A DNA stretch of 64,000 nt from the NCBI GenBank assembly GCA_050084515.1, contig CM114271.1, positions 38,626,001-38,690,000 on the forward strand, written 5' to 3'. Of this stretch, positions 12,460 through 23,524 are shown one piece after another. Each line of letters opens with the position of its first letter. The stretch's first letter is position 1. This DNA is from Blasia pusilla. Lineage: Eukaryota > Marchantiophyta > Marchantiopsida > Blasiales. Under the pieces are notes generated by a model, which made no database searches, was not told where the DNA came from, and was given only the letters and a program-made list of their open reading frames with translations. The position numbers and the translations under genes are program-made.

Positions 12460-12846
12460 TTTCTACTAATAAAAACGAAGAAGATAGGTTAAAATCCTAG
12501 TTTCCTGAGTAGTGAGATAGTGAGGAGCTGCAACGGTCGCGCATTCTTGTATGTCGAGTTATTTCCATGTTTAGGTTCCATCGAAGCTTTTATGTGAGGG
12601 CACGGACGGACGAGACCACTTTGTATCTCTAAGTTTTATAAAGATTTTGTGATTTGGTCACTTTGTGTTTTCTCACAAGAGAAATAGTCGGAAGCCGTTG
12701 CGGTAGCACATTCACGTATGTCGAGTTATCTCCATGTTCAGGTTCCATCGAAGCTCTTATGTGAGCGCACGGATGGACTAGGCCATTTTGTATCTTCAAG
12801 TTTTATAAAAGATTTCAATGATTTTGTTACTTTCTATTTTCTCACA
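12460..12846 (+). repeat. Family B 5' LTR with internal tandem duplication
   Basis: Comparison with the solo LTR at 36696-37002 shows that the first ~75 bp is missing. The distal half is present twice: 12511-12677 and 12678-12846 both run from an AGATAGTGAGGAGC-type start to TTTTCTCACA. The end is set by the primer site that follows. Confidence 0.75.
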
Positions 12847-12860
12847 TGGTATCAAAGTAG
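12847..12860 (+). promoter_or_regulatory. Family B primer binding site
   Basis: TGGTATCAAAGTAG matches the usual plant copia initiator-Met tRNA primer site (TGGTATCAGAGC type) and lies directly after the LTR. Confidence 0.8.
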
Positions 12861-12923
12861 TAGGTTTTCCAATATTTTATATCTGGAGATCTATTGTGTT
12901 TACACAAAATCTTGAGAGATAGC

Positions 12924-13830
12924 TACTTCTTCGTCAATTCGTGCTCACCCTCCTTTCTTGGGTGAAGGGAAGTTAGATTGGTCTAACTATGCATTGTGGA
13001 AGTTCAAAATGAGAACCGTCCTCGAATCATTTGAGATCTGGAAGACGGCCACAAGGTCGATTCGAATCCCCAAGCTTCTTTGAGTTCAGCACATTCATCT
13101 TTATTTTGTGATATTGATAATATTATATTGCTGGCATGGAAATGCAAAAACGCTGATGCTCTATGTGCGATTGTCACGAATGTAACTGATTTTATCATGA
13201 CTCTTATTCAACATACGACCATTGTTGTTGAGGCGTGGAACATTATGAAGAATCAGTATGAAATGAGGAATGAGACTTGGATTCAAAATCTAGAGAATCA
13301 GCTTACATCCAAGAAATTTGTAGAAGGAGAAAGCGCAGAGCAATTTTTAACAAGGATCAAGAATCTTCAAGATCTGATGGCGTTTGTAGGAATTTCATAG
13401 TCTAGCGAAGATTTTGCACATCGTTGCATAAGGATTTTGCCTCCGAAGTATGATAATTTTGTCACTACATTGAATACTTAAGTAAGACCCACGCCGCTTA
13501 CTTTTGAACAATTCAGTGCAATGTTAGTAGAAAAGGAAATACGCTTCAAAGCAAGAGAGGGTAGTGATGTAGCATTTATTGCCAACGTATAGAGAGGTAG
13601 AAATCATAATTACAGTTCAAATGTCAAGAAGAAATTTCCAAGGAAAGCCTTCAAATTCTTTTATTGTGGTAAGCTATGTCATCTTATCAAAGATTGTAGA
13701 AAGAGGAGTCAAGATAAGAAGAACGGTTGTTTAAGACCTAAGGAGGAGTCTGGAAATTATGTAGGATTAGGAGAACACGAGGTAGATGCTTGGGTAACAA
13801 TCGAAGAGTTTTGCACATAGGCAGAACATT
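12924..13830 (+). pseudogene. Family B gag remnant
   Basis: The frame carries GKLDWSNYALWKFKM near the start, typical of copia gag (UBN2-type), then VEAWNIMKNQYEMRNE and AEQFLTRIKNLQDLM. The zinc knuckle near 13650 reads FFYCGKLCHLIKDC, so the first Cys of CX2CX4HX4C is Phe. Stops near 13080, 13400 and 13480 break the frame. Gag would package the element RNA into cytoplasmic particles. Confidence 0.85.
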
Positions 13831-16800
13831 CCACTAAGTCAAAGAGTGAAGATGCATGGGTGCACAATAGTGGAGCATCTAGGCATATGACCAATCATAC
13901 AGATTGGTATAAGTTCTTACAACCTCTACAGGAGCCCATCGTTGTTACTGTTGGGAATAATGCAAAGTGCCCTATAGAATAAAAAGACACAATTCCTTTA
14001 GTCTCACAAAAAGGAGATGAAAAAAAGTAAACTGATGTACTGTACGTACCAGAGTTGAAGCGCAATTTGATTTCAGTAGTAGTATTATGTGATCGTGACT
14101 TAGAAGTTTGTTTCAAGAAAACTGGAGCAGTCATTGAGGATGCCAATGGGAAAGTAGTGGATGAAGGTATACGATGTGGAAATATATACGAGTTGTATGA
14201 TTTCACGACAATTGTAGGTACATATCTTAGTAGTAGTAAGTTGTGGCATGAAAGATTTGGTCAGCTAAGCTTTCCCTTACTAAGTCAAATGCAAAAATTT
14301 TGCATGGTTGCTAATTTACCAATAATTTATGGAGTGTTGGATACATGTGAAGCAGTTATGATGGGCAAGCAATACCGAAAATCATTTCCACAAGAGTCCA
14401 ACAATAGAGCAAAGGCTCCTCTAGAGCTGATACATGCTGACCTCTGTGGTAAAATGAGAACAGTGGCATTAGGTGGTTCTTCCTACTTCTTTTTAGTTAT
14501 CGACGATTAGAGTAGGAAGATGTGTGTGTATTTCTTTCGTGATATAATTTTGGAAAATTTAAAGTATGACACGAGCTAGTTGAGAATGAGACAGGAAAGA
14601 AGGTACAAAGCTTCCCACCGATCGAGGAGGAGAAATCTTATCAACAAAATTCAACAAATATTTGGGGGAGCATAGAATCAAGCGACAGTTAACCACGACA
14701 CATACACCATAATAAAATGGAATTGTTGAGCGTCAAAACCGTACAGTGGTGGAGATGGCAAGATGTATGATGAAAGAAAAAGGTTTGACAAAAGGATTTT
14801 GGGCTGAAGTTGTAAATACTGCCATTTACATTCTACATAGAAGTGCTACCAAGTCAATGCAAGGCATGAATCCTCATCAATCATACTCAAGTAAGATACC
14901 ATCAGTCCAACATTACAAGACTTTTTGTAGTGATCGAGTGCTTTGTACATATTCTTGAAGCATCCAAGACCAAGCTAGAGTCCAAGAGCAGGAAGTACAT
15001 CTTCATGGGATACAGTGATGAGTCTAAAGCTTATCGCCTATGGAGTCGTGAGGCAAAGAAGATGCTTGTGAGTCGTGATGTGGTGTTCCAAGAATAGCCT
15101 TGTCAAGTGGCAGATATTAGTGGTCCATCCATATTATCATCAAACAAAGAGATAACCCACCAGAGCACACCATCAATGTTAACATCAGATCATCAAGAAG
15201 AATAATTTGGTGATGATTACAAAGAGCAGCTTGCTCTTCCACTGCGGTCGTCATACCCTAAGTGGATAAAGCAGCTCTTGGATGGTAAGGATCTACCAAC
15301 AATTGATGAAGTTGTTACACATCCAAGGAGATCCAAGAGACGAGAGGAGCAGAATAAAGGTTCCGCACATATTGTCAGCATGGCCTTGATGATAGAGGTC
15401 TTGAAAGTGGAAGAGTCATCATGCTTGGATGAGGCCCTTGCTCATCCTCAATGAAGAGAGGCTATGCAAATGGAGATGGACGCTATTCAAAAAAATGAAA
15501 CTTGGACTTTGGTTGAGAAGCCAAAGGACAGGAAGATAATACGTACAAAGTGGATGTACAAGACCAAGTACAAGTCAGATGGTACATTGGATAAATTCAA
15601 AGAGAGGTTGGTTGCACAAGGATGTTCACAAATCAAAGATTTTGATTACTATGAGACTTTTGCTCATACTACAAGGATGAAAACCATTCAAATTTTTCTA
15701 GCGGTGGCAGGAACAAGACGTTGGCATATATACCAATACGATGTGAAGTCTGCCTTTCTGAATGAGAGCCTCGAGGAGGAGGTGTATTTATCTCAACCAC
15801 CGGGTTTTGAGACACCCGAATCAGAAGATAAAGTGTGTTTGCTTCATCGAGCATTGTATGGGTTGAAGCAAGCCCCAAGGGTGTGGTATCAACAAATAGA
15901 TACATTCTTCCGAGAGAAGGGTCTTATTAAGAGTCCGTCAAAAGCAAATTTGTATGTGTTTTGCAAAGATGGGATGTATATGTTGATAGTCATGTATGTG
16001 GAAGATTTGATCATCATAGGAGACCATAGTAAGAAAATAGAGGAAATGAAGGGAGTGTTGAAATCTAAGTTTGAAATGTCATATTTAGGTCTTTTGCACT
16101 ACTTTATAGGGCTAGAGATTTGGCAATAGTCACATTCTATTTTTCTCTCTTAGGAAAAATATGCTAGAGAAATCTTGAAGGCATTCAGGATGACCGAGTG
16201 TAAGGCAGTGGTCTCGCCAATGGAGATAGAGTTGAAACTCTCAATGGAGGATGTTTCATCATTGGTAGATTAAAAGTTATACAGAAAGCTTGTAGGCAGT
16301 TTCATATTTTTGTGCAACACTAGACCAGATATTAGCTTCGCCGTAGGAATGTTGAGTAGGTTCTCAACTAAGCCTCATGAGAACCATTGGAAGGCAAGGA
16401 TGCGTGTGTTGAAGTACATTAAAGGCACTATCAAGTACGTCATCACCTACGAGTAGGGACGAAAATGAAAACCTTTTGTGACTTGGATTGGGCAGAAGAT
16501 TCAGATTCTCGGAGATCGGTTTCGGGTTATTGCTTCTTGGTAGGATCAGGTGTGGTGTCATGGATCAGCAAGAAGCAACCTAAAGTGGCTCTTTCTTCTA
16601 TGGAGGAAGAGTACAAGGCGGCTTGTTATGCTTCTTGTGAAGCAGTATGGTTGAGATGGATATTGGAGGACATAAGAGAAGCATTAGAAAGTGCTACTGT
16701 AATGTAGTATGACAATCAGAGTTGCATTGCCATAACACATAATCGTGTGTTTCACGCTTGTACGAAGCACATAGAGATCCAATATCATTTTGTTCGTGAT

Positions 16801-16935
16801 TTGATTGAGAGAGAGGTTTTGAAGTTAGTATATTATCCAACAGAGGATAACTGTGTAGACATCTTCACGAAATCTTTGAGCGGAGATCAGCTTCATCGAC
16901 ATCTGAAGGATCTTGGCATCGGTCTAAGTGAGTAG
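13831..16935 (+). pseudogene. Family B pol remnant (PR-INT-RT-RH)
   Basis: The protease remnant at about 13858 reads WVHNSGASRHM, with Asn in place of the catalytic Asp. The integrase finger region (LWHERFGQLS) and core (LELIHADLCGKM; NGIVERQNRTVVEMAR, preceded by two stops) span 14240-14930. Reverse transcriptase at 15464-16129 reads WMYKTKYKSDGTLDKFKERL, YDVKSAFLNESL, ALYGLKQAPRVW and MYVEDLIIIG, where the second catalytic Asp is Glu. RNase H at 16465-16935 reads FCDLDWAEDSDSRRSVSGY and ends with VDIFTKSLSGDQ. Domain order is that of Ty1/copia. Stops at about 14510, 14957 and 16129 prevent a polyprotein. Confidence 0.92.
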
Positions 16936-16982
16936 TCCATATGAGAGTGGATATTGAAGGGGGGAGAGGAGGGATGGGGGTT

Positions 16983-17164
16983 GGATTCTCAACATCCATT
17001 TCTCTGAGTACCATTAATCTGATCGCCCCCCTTGTATGAGGAGTCATAGTCCATGTTCAGGTTCCATCGAAGCTGTTGTGTGAGCGCACATACAGACTAG
17101 GCCACTTTGTACTCCAAGTTTTGTAAAAGATTTCAATGATTCTATCCCTTTATGTTTTCTCATA
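16983..17164 (+). repeat. Family B 3' LTR, internally deleted
   Basis: It begins TGGATTCTCAACATCC after a G-rich purine tract and ends TTTTCTCATA. The middle part seen in the solo LTR (the AATGAAGAAGATAGG region) is missing, so this LTR is about 180 bp against 307 bp. Confidence 0.75.
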
Positions 17165-18842
17165 AATTACACATTGGGAATTTTCTTCTCATTCAACATA
17201 GTATATCATTGCGTCAACAATATATCAATTCTTCCACTCAACCACTTCATTTTGTTGTGGAATATAATGGCAAGTCATTTTTCTTTGGATGCCATTTTCA
17301 CATAAGTAATCATTAAACTCTGTTGAAAGATATCCTTCTCCTCCATCACAACACAATTTAAGAATATGTTGTCAAATTTGCTCCTCTACCATAATTATGA
17401 ATGTTTGGAACATTGAGAATACTTTTGACTTTGCTTTCATAAAGTATACCCACATATATCTAGAGAAGTTATGAATAAATGAAACAAAGTATTGGAAACC
17501 ATTAAGGCTGTGTTGTGATATTGTCCACATATCATTGTGAATCAACTCCAATATCTTAAATGCTCTTCTATCTTGCTTTAAAAATGGAAATATAACTTAT
17601 TTTCCAAATTGGAAAATCACCATCACCACCTTCTAATTGTGTCTAGTACTGGTTTACAGTTGATTGAGTGAAGTTATGTTAAGTGTCTCTTCCTCCATAT
17701 GTTTCATATCCATCACGATCACGGAAGCTTCTATCATGATCTCTGTCTTTATTTGATCCATTACTTACAAATAGCGCAATCTCTTGTATACTAGTTAGGC
17801 GAGCTAGTGTCTCCGACTAGGCACATCTCCTCACTAATTAACAACACGACTAACTCTTGAAAAATTGGACAGTTATATCTCATAGACAAAAAGATCTCAA
17901 AGGACTTCTAATCTTTTATAAGCCCTTGAAAAATGAACAAAATCATATCATTATCTTTTAAAATAACTCCAATGCTATTCAACAGATCAAAAATATGAAT
18001 GATACTTAAAACATCGTAATTTTTGCTTTACAGTACTTTCTTTTATTTGTTTAATTTTTGTTTCAATTGAAACTTTCTAGCCTTTGTAGATGTCTTGAAA
18101 AACTTTTCCAATGCATCCCCCATCTCCTTCGTAATCTTAACATCTTAAATGTGACCAATCATTCGTGAATTGATTGTTGTTTAAATATAGTGGATTTCTT
18201 ATCTTGCGCATTTGTTCTAGGTATCATGAGTCACCTTTTGGTTTGGCCTCATCATTTACAACAAGCTCCCATAGTTTTTGATCCTTGAGAAATCGCTTCA
18301 CGCGAAACCTCCCAGACATTATAATTGTGCTTATGTAGCTTCTCACCTCTAATTGTTGTTGAGGAATATGCCATGAAGAACGATTTTACTTACAAAACAT
18401 AATTTCAAGCTCTCAATTGCTCCAATTGAAGCATAAACCACTCCTACATGGAAATTGACTTGAAATTTTGCAAAATTGACCAATTGTGTGGAATAACTAG
18501 TCAAACTTTGCCTCACTAATTGCGCTTTCCTATACTAAAATTGTTATTGAAGGAGCTCAAAATGTCATAATCAAAGAAATTTGGAAGCTTTCTACAAGAA
18601 AGTTAGAGTTGGCCTTTGGGATTTTTCTGACTGATGCGGACCTACATTGTTGAATTAACCAAGAAAGCCCTAAAAATTGCCTACAAAGTCTTGCCACCTT
18701 CACAACTCCATCCAAAATCTGATCTCACTGAACTCTCACTAAATTTTCATTATCCCAAACTCAAACTATGCCTTCTCTTACCTCTCGTCTCTCCTAAAAC
18801 ACCAAGAAATTGAAGTGATATTTTCTTATCGCTCTGATATCA
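17165..18842 (-). pseudogene. Family A gag and integrase remnants (copy 1)
   Basis: The DNA parallels copy 2 at 32130-34631: the integrase core at 17165-17600 and gag from about 17640. Protease and zinc-knuckle DNA is deleted near 17620. The primer site complement GCTCTGATATCA lies at 18831-18842. No long open frame survives. Confidence 0.75.
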
Positions 18843-19156
18843 TGTAGAAAAACACTAAAAAAGCACAACTAATGGGGTACGACACTGTCATACACATACA
18901 CCACCATGGAGCCAAAATTTTGGAACAAGAGAATGAATGGAGGATGATCCCCTTTTTTATTATATACGGTATGTACAAGGAATCCTAACCCTAATCCTAA
19001 TCATAGTCTCGAGTTATACTAATTATGGTTAACTCATCCTAGTTAAGATAATCGTGCTTAACTAACTACACAAGATTAAGCTTGACTATTTCGTGTAAGT
19101 ACCAAATGTAGCAATTCTGATATCCAATAAGCTTCAATTTAACTTAGTCTTTAATA
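18843..19156 (-). repeat. Family A 5' LTR (copy 1)
   Basis: This 314-bp segment matches the LTRs at 34632-34941, 35618-35930 and 60960-61193. Shared blocks include TAGTTAAGATAATCG, CTTAACT and AGATTAAGCTT. Its inner end adjoins the tRNA primer site. Confidence 0.88.
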
Positions 19157-19199
19157 CTATGAATATTTATTGCAAGAGCGAGGGCCCAATGAGCTACAC

Positions 19200-19405
19200 C
19201 TACAACTTGTGATGGAAGGCAAGGCAAGGCAGGTGGAGCAATAATGAGGGAGGGAGTTGAGATGGAGGAATGAAGAAATGGGAAAGTGCGGAACATGAAG
19301 GCAAATGGGGGGATGAGAAAGGGGATGTGGGACTACATGGACAAGTCCTTCCATAAGACGGACATAAGTCCACGGGACATAGACTTTGTCCACCTGCAAT
19401 CTTGT
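19200..19405 (-). repeat. Dispersed repeat, copy 2 (inverted partner of 10355-10555)
   Basis: See 10355-10555. The two copies differ at many scattered positions, so they are old. This copy is about 45 bp right of the family A LTR. Confidence 0.75.
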
Positions 19406-20774
19406 TGATTTACTTGAATGTACATAAAACTTCTCCTAGTTGTGGTTGAGCCATTATGACATCCTTACCTACAATGAGTGGGTAAAATGCTACTTACTAC
19501 TTCCTAGACTCCCTTTTTATACTCCTACGTCCTTCCCTTAAGAGGTGAAAACTTTTCTAATCAACTTCTTACCTACTCGATTCTTAATACCTAACTAGAT
19601 TGAATTTTCTCCTATATGTAGTTTTGTGATTCCTTCCTATCCGTCTCCCTACAAATTTGACTCTAAAGCTTCGTATGGTCGCACTTGCACTTCTATTTAC
19701 TGTAACTGATCTAATTCGCTAACTACACGTCTTTCCCAAATATGTCTTCACAAAATAATTTTTCAAAAAATCTTCTCACAAAGTCCTCTTCAAACGTCTT
19801 TGCTCTTCATAGTTTGCAAAGTCCTCGGAACGTACTTTGTCCAAATTCGTTACAATATCTTCATAAAGTACTTTTATCTTTATCTTCTATTGTAGTCCTC
19901 TCAAGAGATCTTCATACAAAGATTTTTGTAAAAGGTCTTCGTTTTCATTCCCTTGTCTTCACAGAGATTGTAGATTATTCTTTAAGATCTTCTTAGTCTT
20001 CATGGAAGTTCTTCATTCTCTACGCATGATACATGCTTCATGACGATTGTAAAAAATCCAGTGTTTACAATCTTCTTCATAAATAGTTATTGTTTGAGCA
20101 AGTCCTAAGTCTTCGTCTTCATTCCCTTACCATATCTTTGTCCTCGTTCCTCAAAATTTGTTTGCAAAGATACGGAATCTCTCTTCGTTGCTTCTTTGGA
20201 AGAATAATGTCTTTGCAAAGACTTATTGTACAATCTTCATGAATTCTTCTCCTTTGGACCTTGACTCTAAAAGTCTTCACTAGGATTAACTTCACTATTC
20301 TTCATGAAGACTCTTCAACAAACGCTCCTTCCTAAATTTCTTTCCTACTTTGTAAAGTTCTTCTTACTAAAGTACTTTTCCCTAAACTACTTTTGACTTA
20401 CGAAAGATCTTTCTAGTCTTATATACTAACCAAAATACAACTTCTAAAAAAATCTCGACACCACAGTAACTTAAGATACTTCATAAGTTAAATATGTATA
20501 ACTCTAAAACTACACAAAAGAATAGTGCACCTCGAGGCTTCTCCTCTTCTTTTATACTTAGAGATATGTACAATGAAGACAAATTAGTTTTATCCATCTT
20601 TTTCCCATGTGGTCTCTTCTCATAGCATGACAGGATCTTATTTGATACTCTAGTGTCCTTATCTCATGTTATCATGTCTATCCATAATCCCATCCTTATC
20701 TTACTTTTTACCAACCTACGGGCTCATCCTCTTTGTTATCATTTATTCTATATTTTTAGTTGGTTATTTTCTAC
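19406..20774. other. Pyrimidine-rich region, possible gypsy LTR
   Basis: 19700-20360 is strongly strand-asymmetric with recurring TCTTCAT/AGTCTTC motifs and no coding signal. At about 20545-20560, read on the minus strand, a TATA-like AGTATAAAAGAAGAGGA is followed by a GA-rich stretch, as in LTR promoters. With gypsy integrase on the same strand to the right, this may be a 3' LTR. The borders are not visible. Confidence 0.35.
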
Positions 20775-20894
20775 TTATGCGTCATATGGTATAGACCCTT
20801 ATTTTGCCATAATTAACGAAAGATGGTTACAAGCTTATGCATTATATGGTATAGACTCTAACTTAACCATGACTAACAAAGAATGGTTACAAAC
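20775..20894 (+). repeat. Two 60-bp tandem repeats
   Basis: Both units start TTATGC, contain ATATGGTATAGAC and end TGGTTACAA(G/A)C. The period is exactly 60 bp. Confidence 0.8.
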
Positions 20895-21169
20895 CTCTTC
20901 CCATTTAAGATACAACGTCCTTGTTGTCAAAACCTCCAAAGTCTTGTATTATCAATGATGTGTTGGCCAAGGGTTCCGGTGTGGCCTCAAATAATGGATA
21001 TTCTTTCCATGCCATTAGACCAACTACTTAACTCGATGATGAGTTTCTCAAGTGTGTTTCTTAAAGATGTGTTCGACTTCAAATTATTCTGGATCTCTTG
21101 CAATTCAAGGTCGTACGTCATTAAGGAATAATATTATCCTCAAATCTTTTCGTAAGTTTTAAGGATATG

Positions 21170-22010
21170 GTATACTCGATTAAAGAATAGAGATAGGATA
21201 CACAAGATGGACTTTCATATGCATCGGTAAATGTAACTTATATCCCACGGTGCCCATTTTTTGTAGAATGATGAAAGGTATAATATAGTAAGGATAACGC
21301 TCGTAAACACCTAATAGTGATAAGTTGGTTGTTGCTAATCAAACTTTGTCACCTTCATAAAACCTTATATCTCAACGATGAGCATCTACATGTTGTTTTT
21401 GTTGATTTTTTGCAATGTCGAACTTCTCCTTGGAAACTTTAATATTTTTTAAAAATTTGATCCATAAACTCATTAACTTCTACCATCTTTTTAGATTCCA
21501 GTATAAATTTTCCTATTCAAGTGAGATTACTCATACTATAAGGGATTAAGGGGTACTCGTAGTATATTAAAAAGAAGGATATTGATTTGGTGGAAGAGTT
21601 CATTGAGCTATTATACGAAAAATCTACCAATGGTAACAATAAGTTTCCTTCTCTTTGATCTTGCAATGTTAAGGCCCGTAGCACATCCTTAATAGTATGG
21701 TTGGTTAGTTTTCCCGTAGGTTTAAGGATGATTAGGAATATACGTGGCTATTTTAGTTCGGGATAATCCAAATAACTCATTCCAAAATAGATTGATGAAG
21801 TAAGTTCCTCTATCAATGATATACAAGTACTTTAGAAAGACACTGATATAAAAAGATTGTGTTAATATAGATCATAACCAACTTTGATGCTATGATAGTC
21901 CTTTTGGTCCAACATAGCATCAAAGGTATATTATCTTGCTAAGTCTATCCATAAAAATAACAAGCAAGTCATATCCCGTGATAATGCTTGGTAGCTCATA
22001 AAAAAGATAT
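21170..22010 (-). pseudogene. Ty3/gypsy integrase remnant
   Basis: Minus-strand translation, with stops, gives the integrase order: GYDLLVIFMDRLSKI (core start), DRGTYFINLFWNELF (second acidic block), LPLVDFSYNSSMNSST, then the C-terminal RFYEGDKV, PFIILQKMGTVGYKLHLP and KVHLVYP, matching the gypsy GPF..I..IG.VAY.L.LP module. Reverse transcriptase and RNase H, which should lie upstream, are absent. Integrase DNA passes directly into the inverted-repeat arm starting near 22020. Family assignment is firm despite the decay. Confidence 0.8.
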
Positions 22011-22019
22011 AGAGTTGGT

Positions 22020-22995
22020 GATTGTAGAACTGGGTTCATGAATGGCTCTCTAAAATGGCAAACTAGATAACAAGAAAATAAATATTTATCTACGAAGAGG
22101 ACCTTAACGTGGTACTGATTAAGAAAAAGGGAAGTCATGTACCTCTTGTGGTCCATCCCTATCCATGATTGGCAGCCATCCTCTATCCTCCTCTCTTCCT
22201 CCACGAAAATATAGGTTATGGGTTGTCGCTATACATATTCCGTCGAATTCACAGAAGACAAATTTTCCAAAATCAATCTACATTGGTTTATCTCTAACTC
22301 TACAAAAATGGATTATGGCCAAGTTTTTTTTCCAAGAAGGATAATTTACTCTCATGGAAGAGTAACCAAGTCCAAATCCATCAATTATCTCAAGAATGAC
22401 AGAGGGAACTCTTCTAAGATAACAAGTCTTTCCAAAATAGTCAACTCCATACTTATTAGACTCTACACATTTTCAAGAATATATCATGACCAAATCATTC
22501 TCCCAAGAGGGATAATCCATTCTCATTGGAAGATCAAGTCCAATACCATCCATTCAAGAATGGCAAGGGAAAATCGAGAAATGAAATTTAAGGTAGTAAA
22601 CCCTTGAACGTTCCTACTCTTTATATACTCGTAAAGGATCCACAAAAGTAAAAATGAGGCTTATCTTATCTTGTGCCATATGGCTTTCTCTCAAGGCTTA
22701 GCCAATCCCCTTTTGACATAAACATGTTATCTCTTTGTAAATGAACCATCATAAACCCAACCCATATTTTCCCAAATACCCTATCCTTGACTTCTTCACC
22801 AACCATACGATTTTAGTTTTATTTTCATTCATACACAAACCCACTACTTTAATTATATATCTCCCATTATTCATTTGGGAACTTTTTTCCTAAAGTTGGG
22901 CCCGCAAAATTGAGACAACATTAATATGTTTAAACATGAAACTTTATTTTTCTAAGCTAAACACTTAATCATCCTTTATATAAACTCTCTCTAAT
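22020..22995 (-). repeat. Left arm of a 2.4 kb inverted repeat
   Basis: Its reverse complement follows 23525-24400 through a long series of matching blocks: GATTGGCTAAGCCTTGAGAG, CATGTTTAAAC, GGGCCCAACTTTAGGAAAA, GAGTATATAAAGAG and GTTCATGAACC. The TATA-like block suggests LTR or leader DNA of a gypsy element. Within the arm, ~150-bp subunits with ATGAGAGT..ATTATCC..CTTGG occur at least twice. Confidence 0.75.
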
Positions 22996-23524
22996 ATTAA
23001 TAAGAGTGAAATAGATATGTTAGATCGTTTTACTACACGACATCATACCTTGCTAGAAAGTGATAAATCTCCACTAACTATCGCGGGAGATGTTGATGAA
23101 TTGTTAGGGAAAGTGGATGGATTTGCAAGAGTGTATGATGATCATAAGCTCATAATTGTGAAAGGACCATAAATGGGAGATTGTATGAATGATGCACATA
23201 CGTCTATCTTGAAGAGAATACACATTAGAATCATCCTTGTGGGTTTGACGGACACAACTTGCAATGCTTGTGAAATTGTTCTTATAATGCTAAGTTTGGG
23301 TGTGATGATCATTATAATACTCACTAGTGGAAAAATTATTTTATGAAATGAAGAATTACATTATGTATCTCGTGTCCATTACAATTAGGACCAAGACAAG
23401 TTTCATTCGAGCGTCAAGGGTCTACTTAAGAATGTGTAATTGAAAATAGTTTGACTAGTAATATAATAAGACTTGGCACGTTGTCGTATAGTAAAATCAG
23501 CCAGTGTGTAAACTCCTTCCTCAT
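22996..23524. other. Spacer between inverted-repeat arms
   Basis: About 530 bp of AT-rich DNA with no coding match. Confidence 0.5.

Larger units (their letters stand above)
12460..17164 (+). mobile_element. Ty1/copia family B, nearly complete but defective
   Basis: LTR remnants flank a full copia domain order: gag, protease, integrase, reverse transcriptase, RNase H. The primer site TGGTATCAAAGTAG follows the 5' LTR at 12847, and a purine tract precedes the 3' LTR near 16957. The element sits inside family A copy 1 in the opposite orientation. It is inactive: there are many in-frame stops, the protease Asp is Asn (HNSGAS) and the reverse-transcriptase box is YVED instead of YVDD. Confidence 0.9.
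11305..19156 (-). mobile_element. Ty1/copia family A, copy 1, interrupted by family B
   Basis: A minus-strand copia element carries its 5' LTR at 18843-19156, gag/integrase remnants at 17165-18842 and reverse-transcriptase remnants at 11305-11760. Family B (12460-17164) splits it. Aligned by eye with copy 2, the left part stops at a position matching about 32034 and the right part resumes at about 32130, so roughly 95 bp of family A was lost at the insertion. A second gap near 17620 removes the equivalent of about 32572-33350 (protease and pre-integrase region). The 3' LTR is missing. Stops are frequent. Confidence 0.85.

Noticed and set aside
13040-13075. tRNA-like GGTCGATTCGAATCCCC
   Set aside because: It lies within copia gag DNA and no cloverleaf can be drawn around it.
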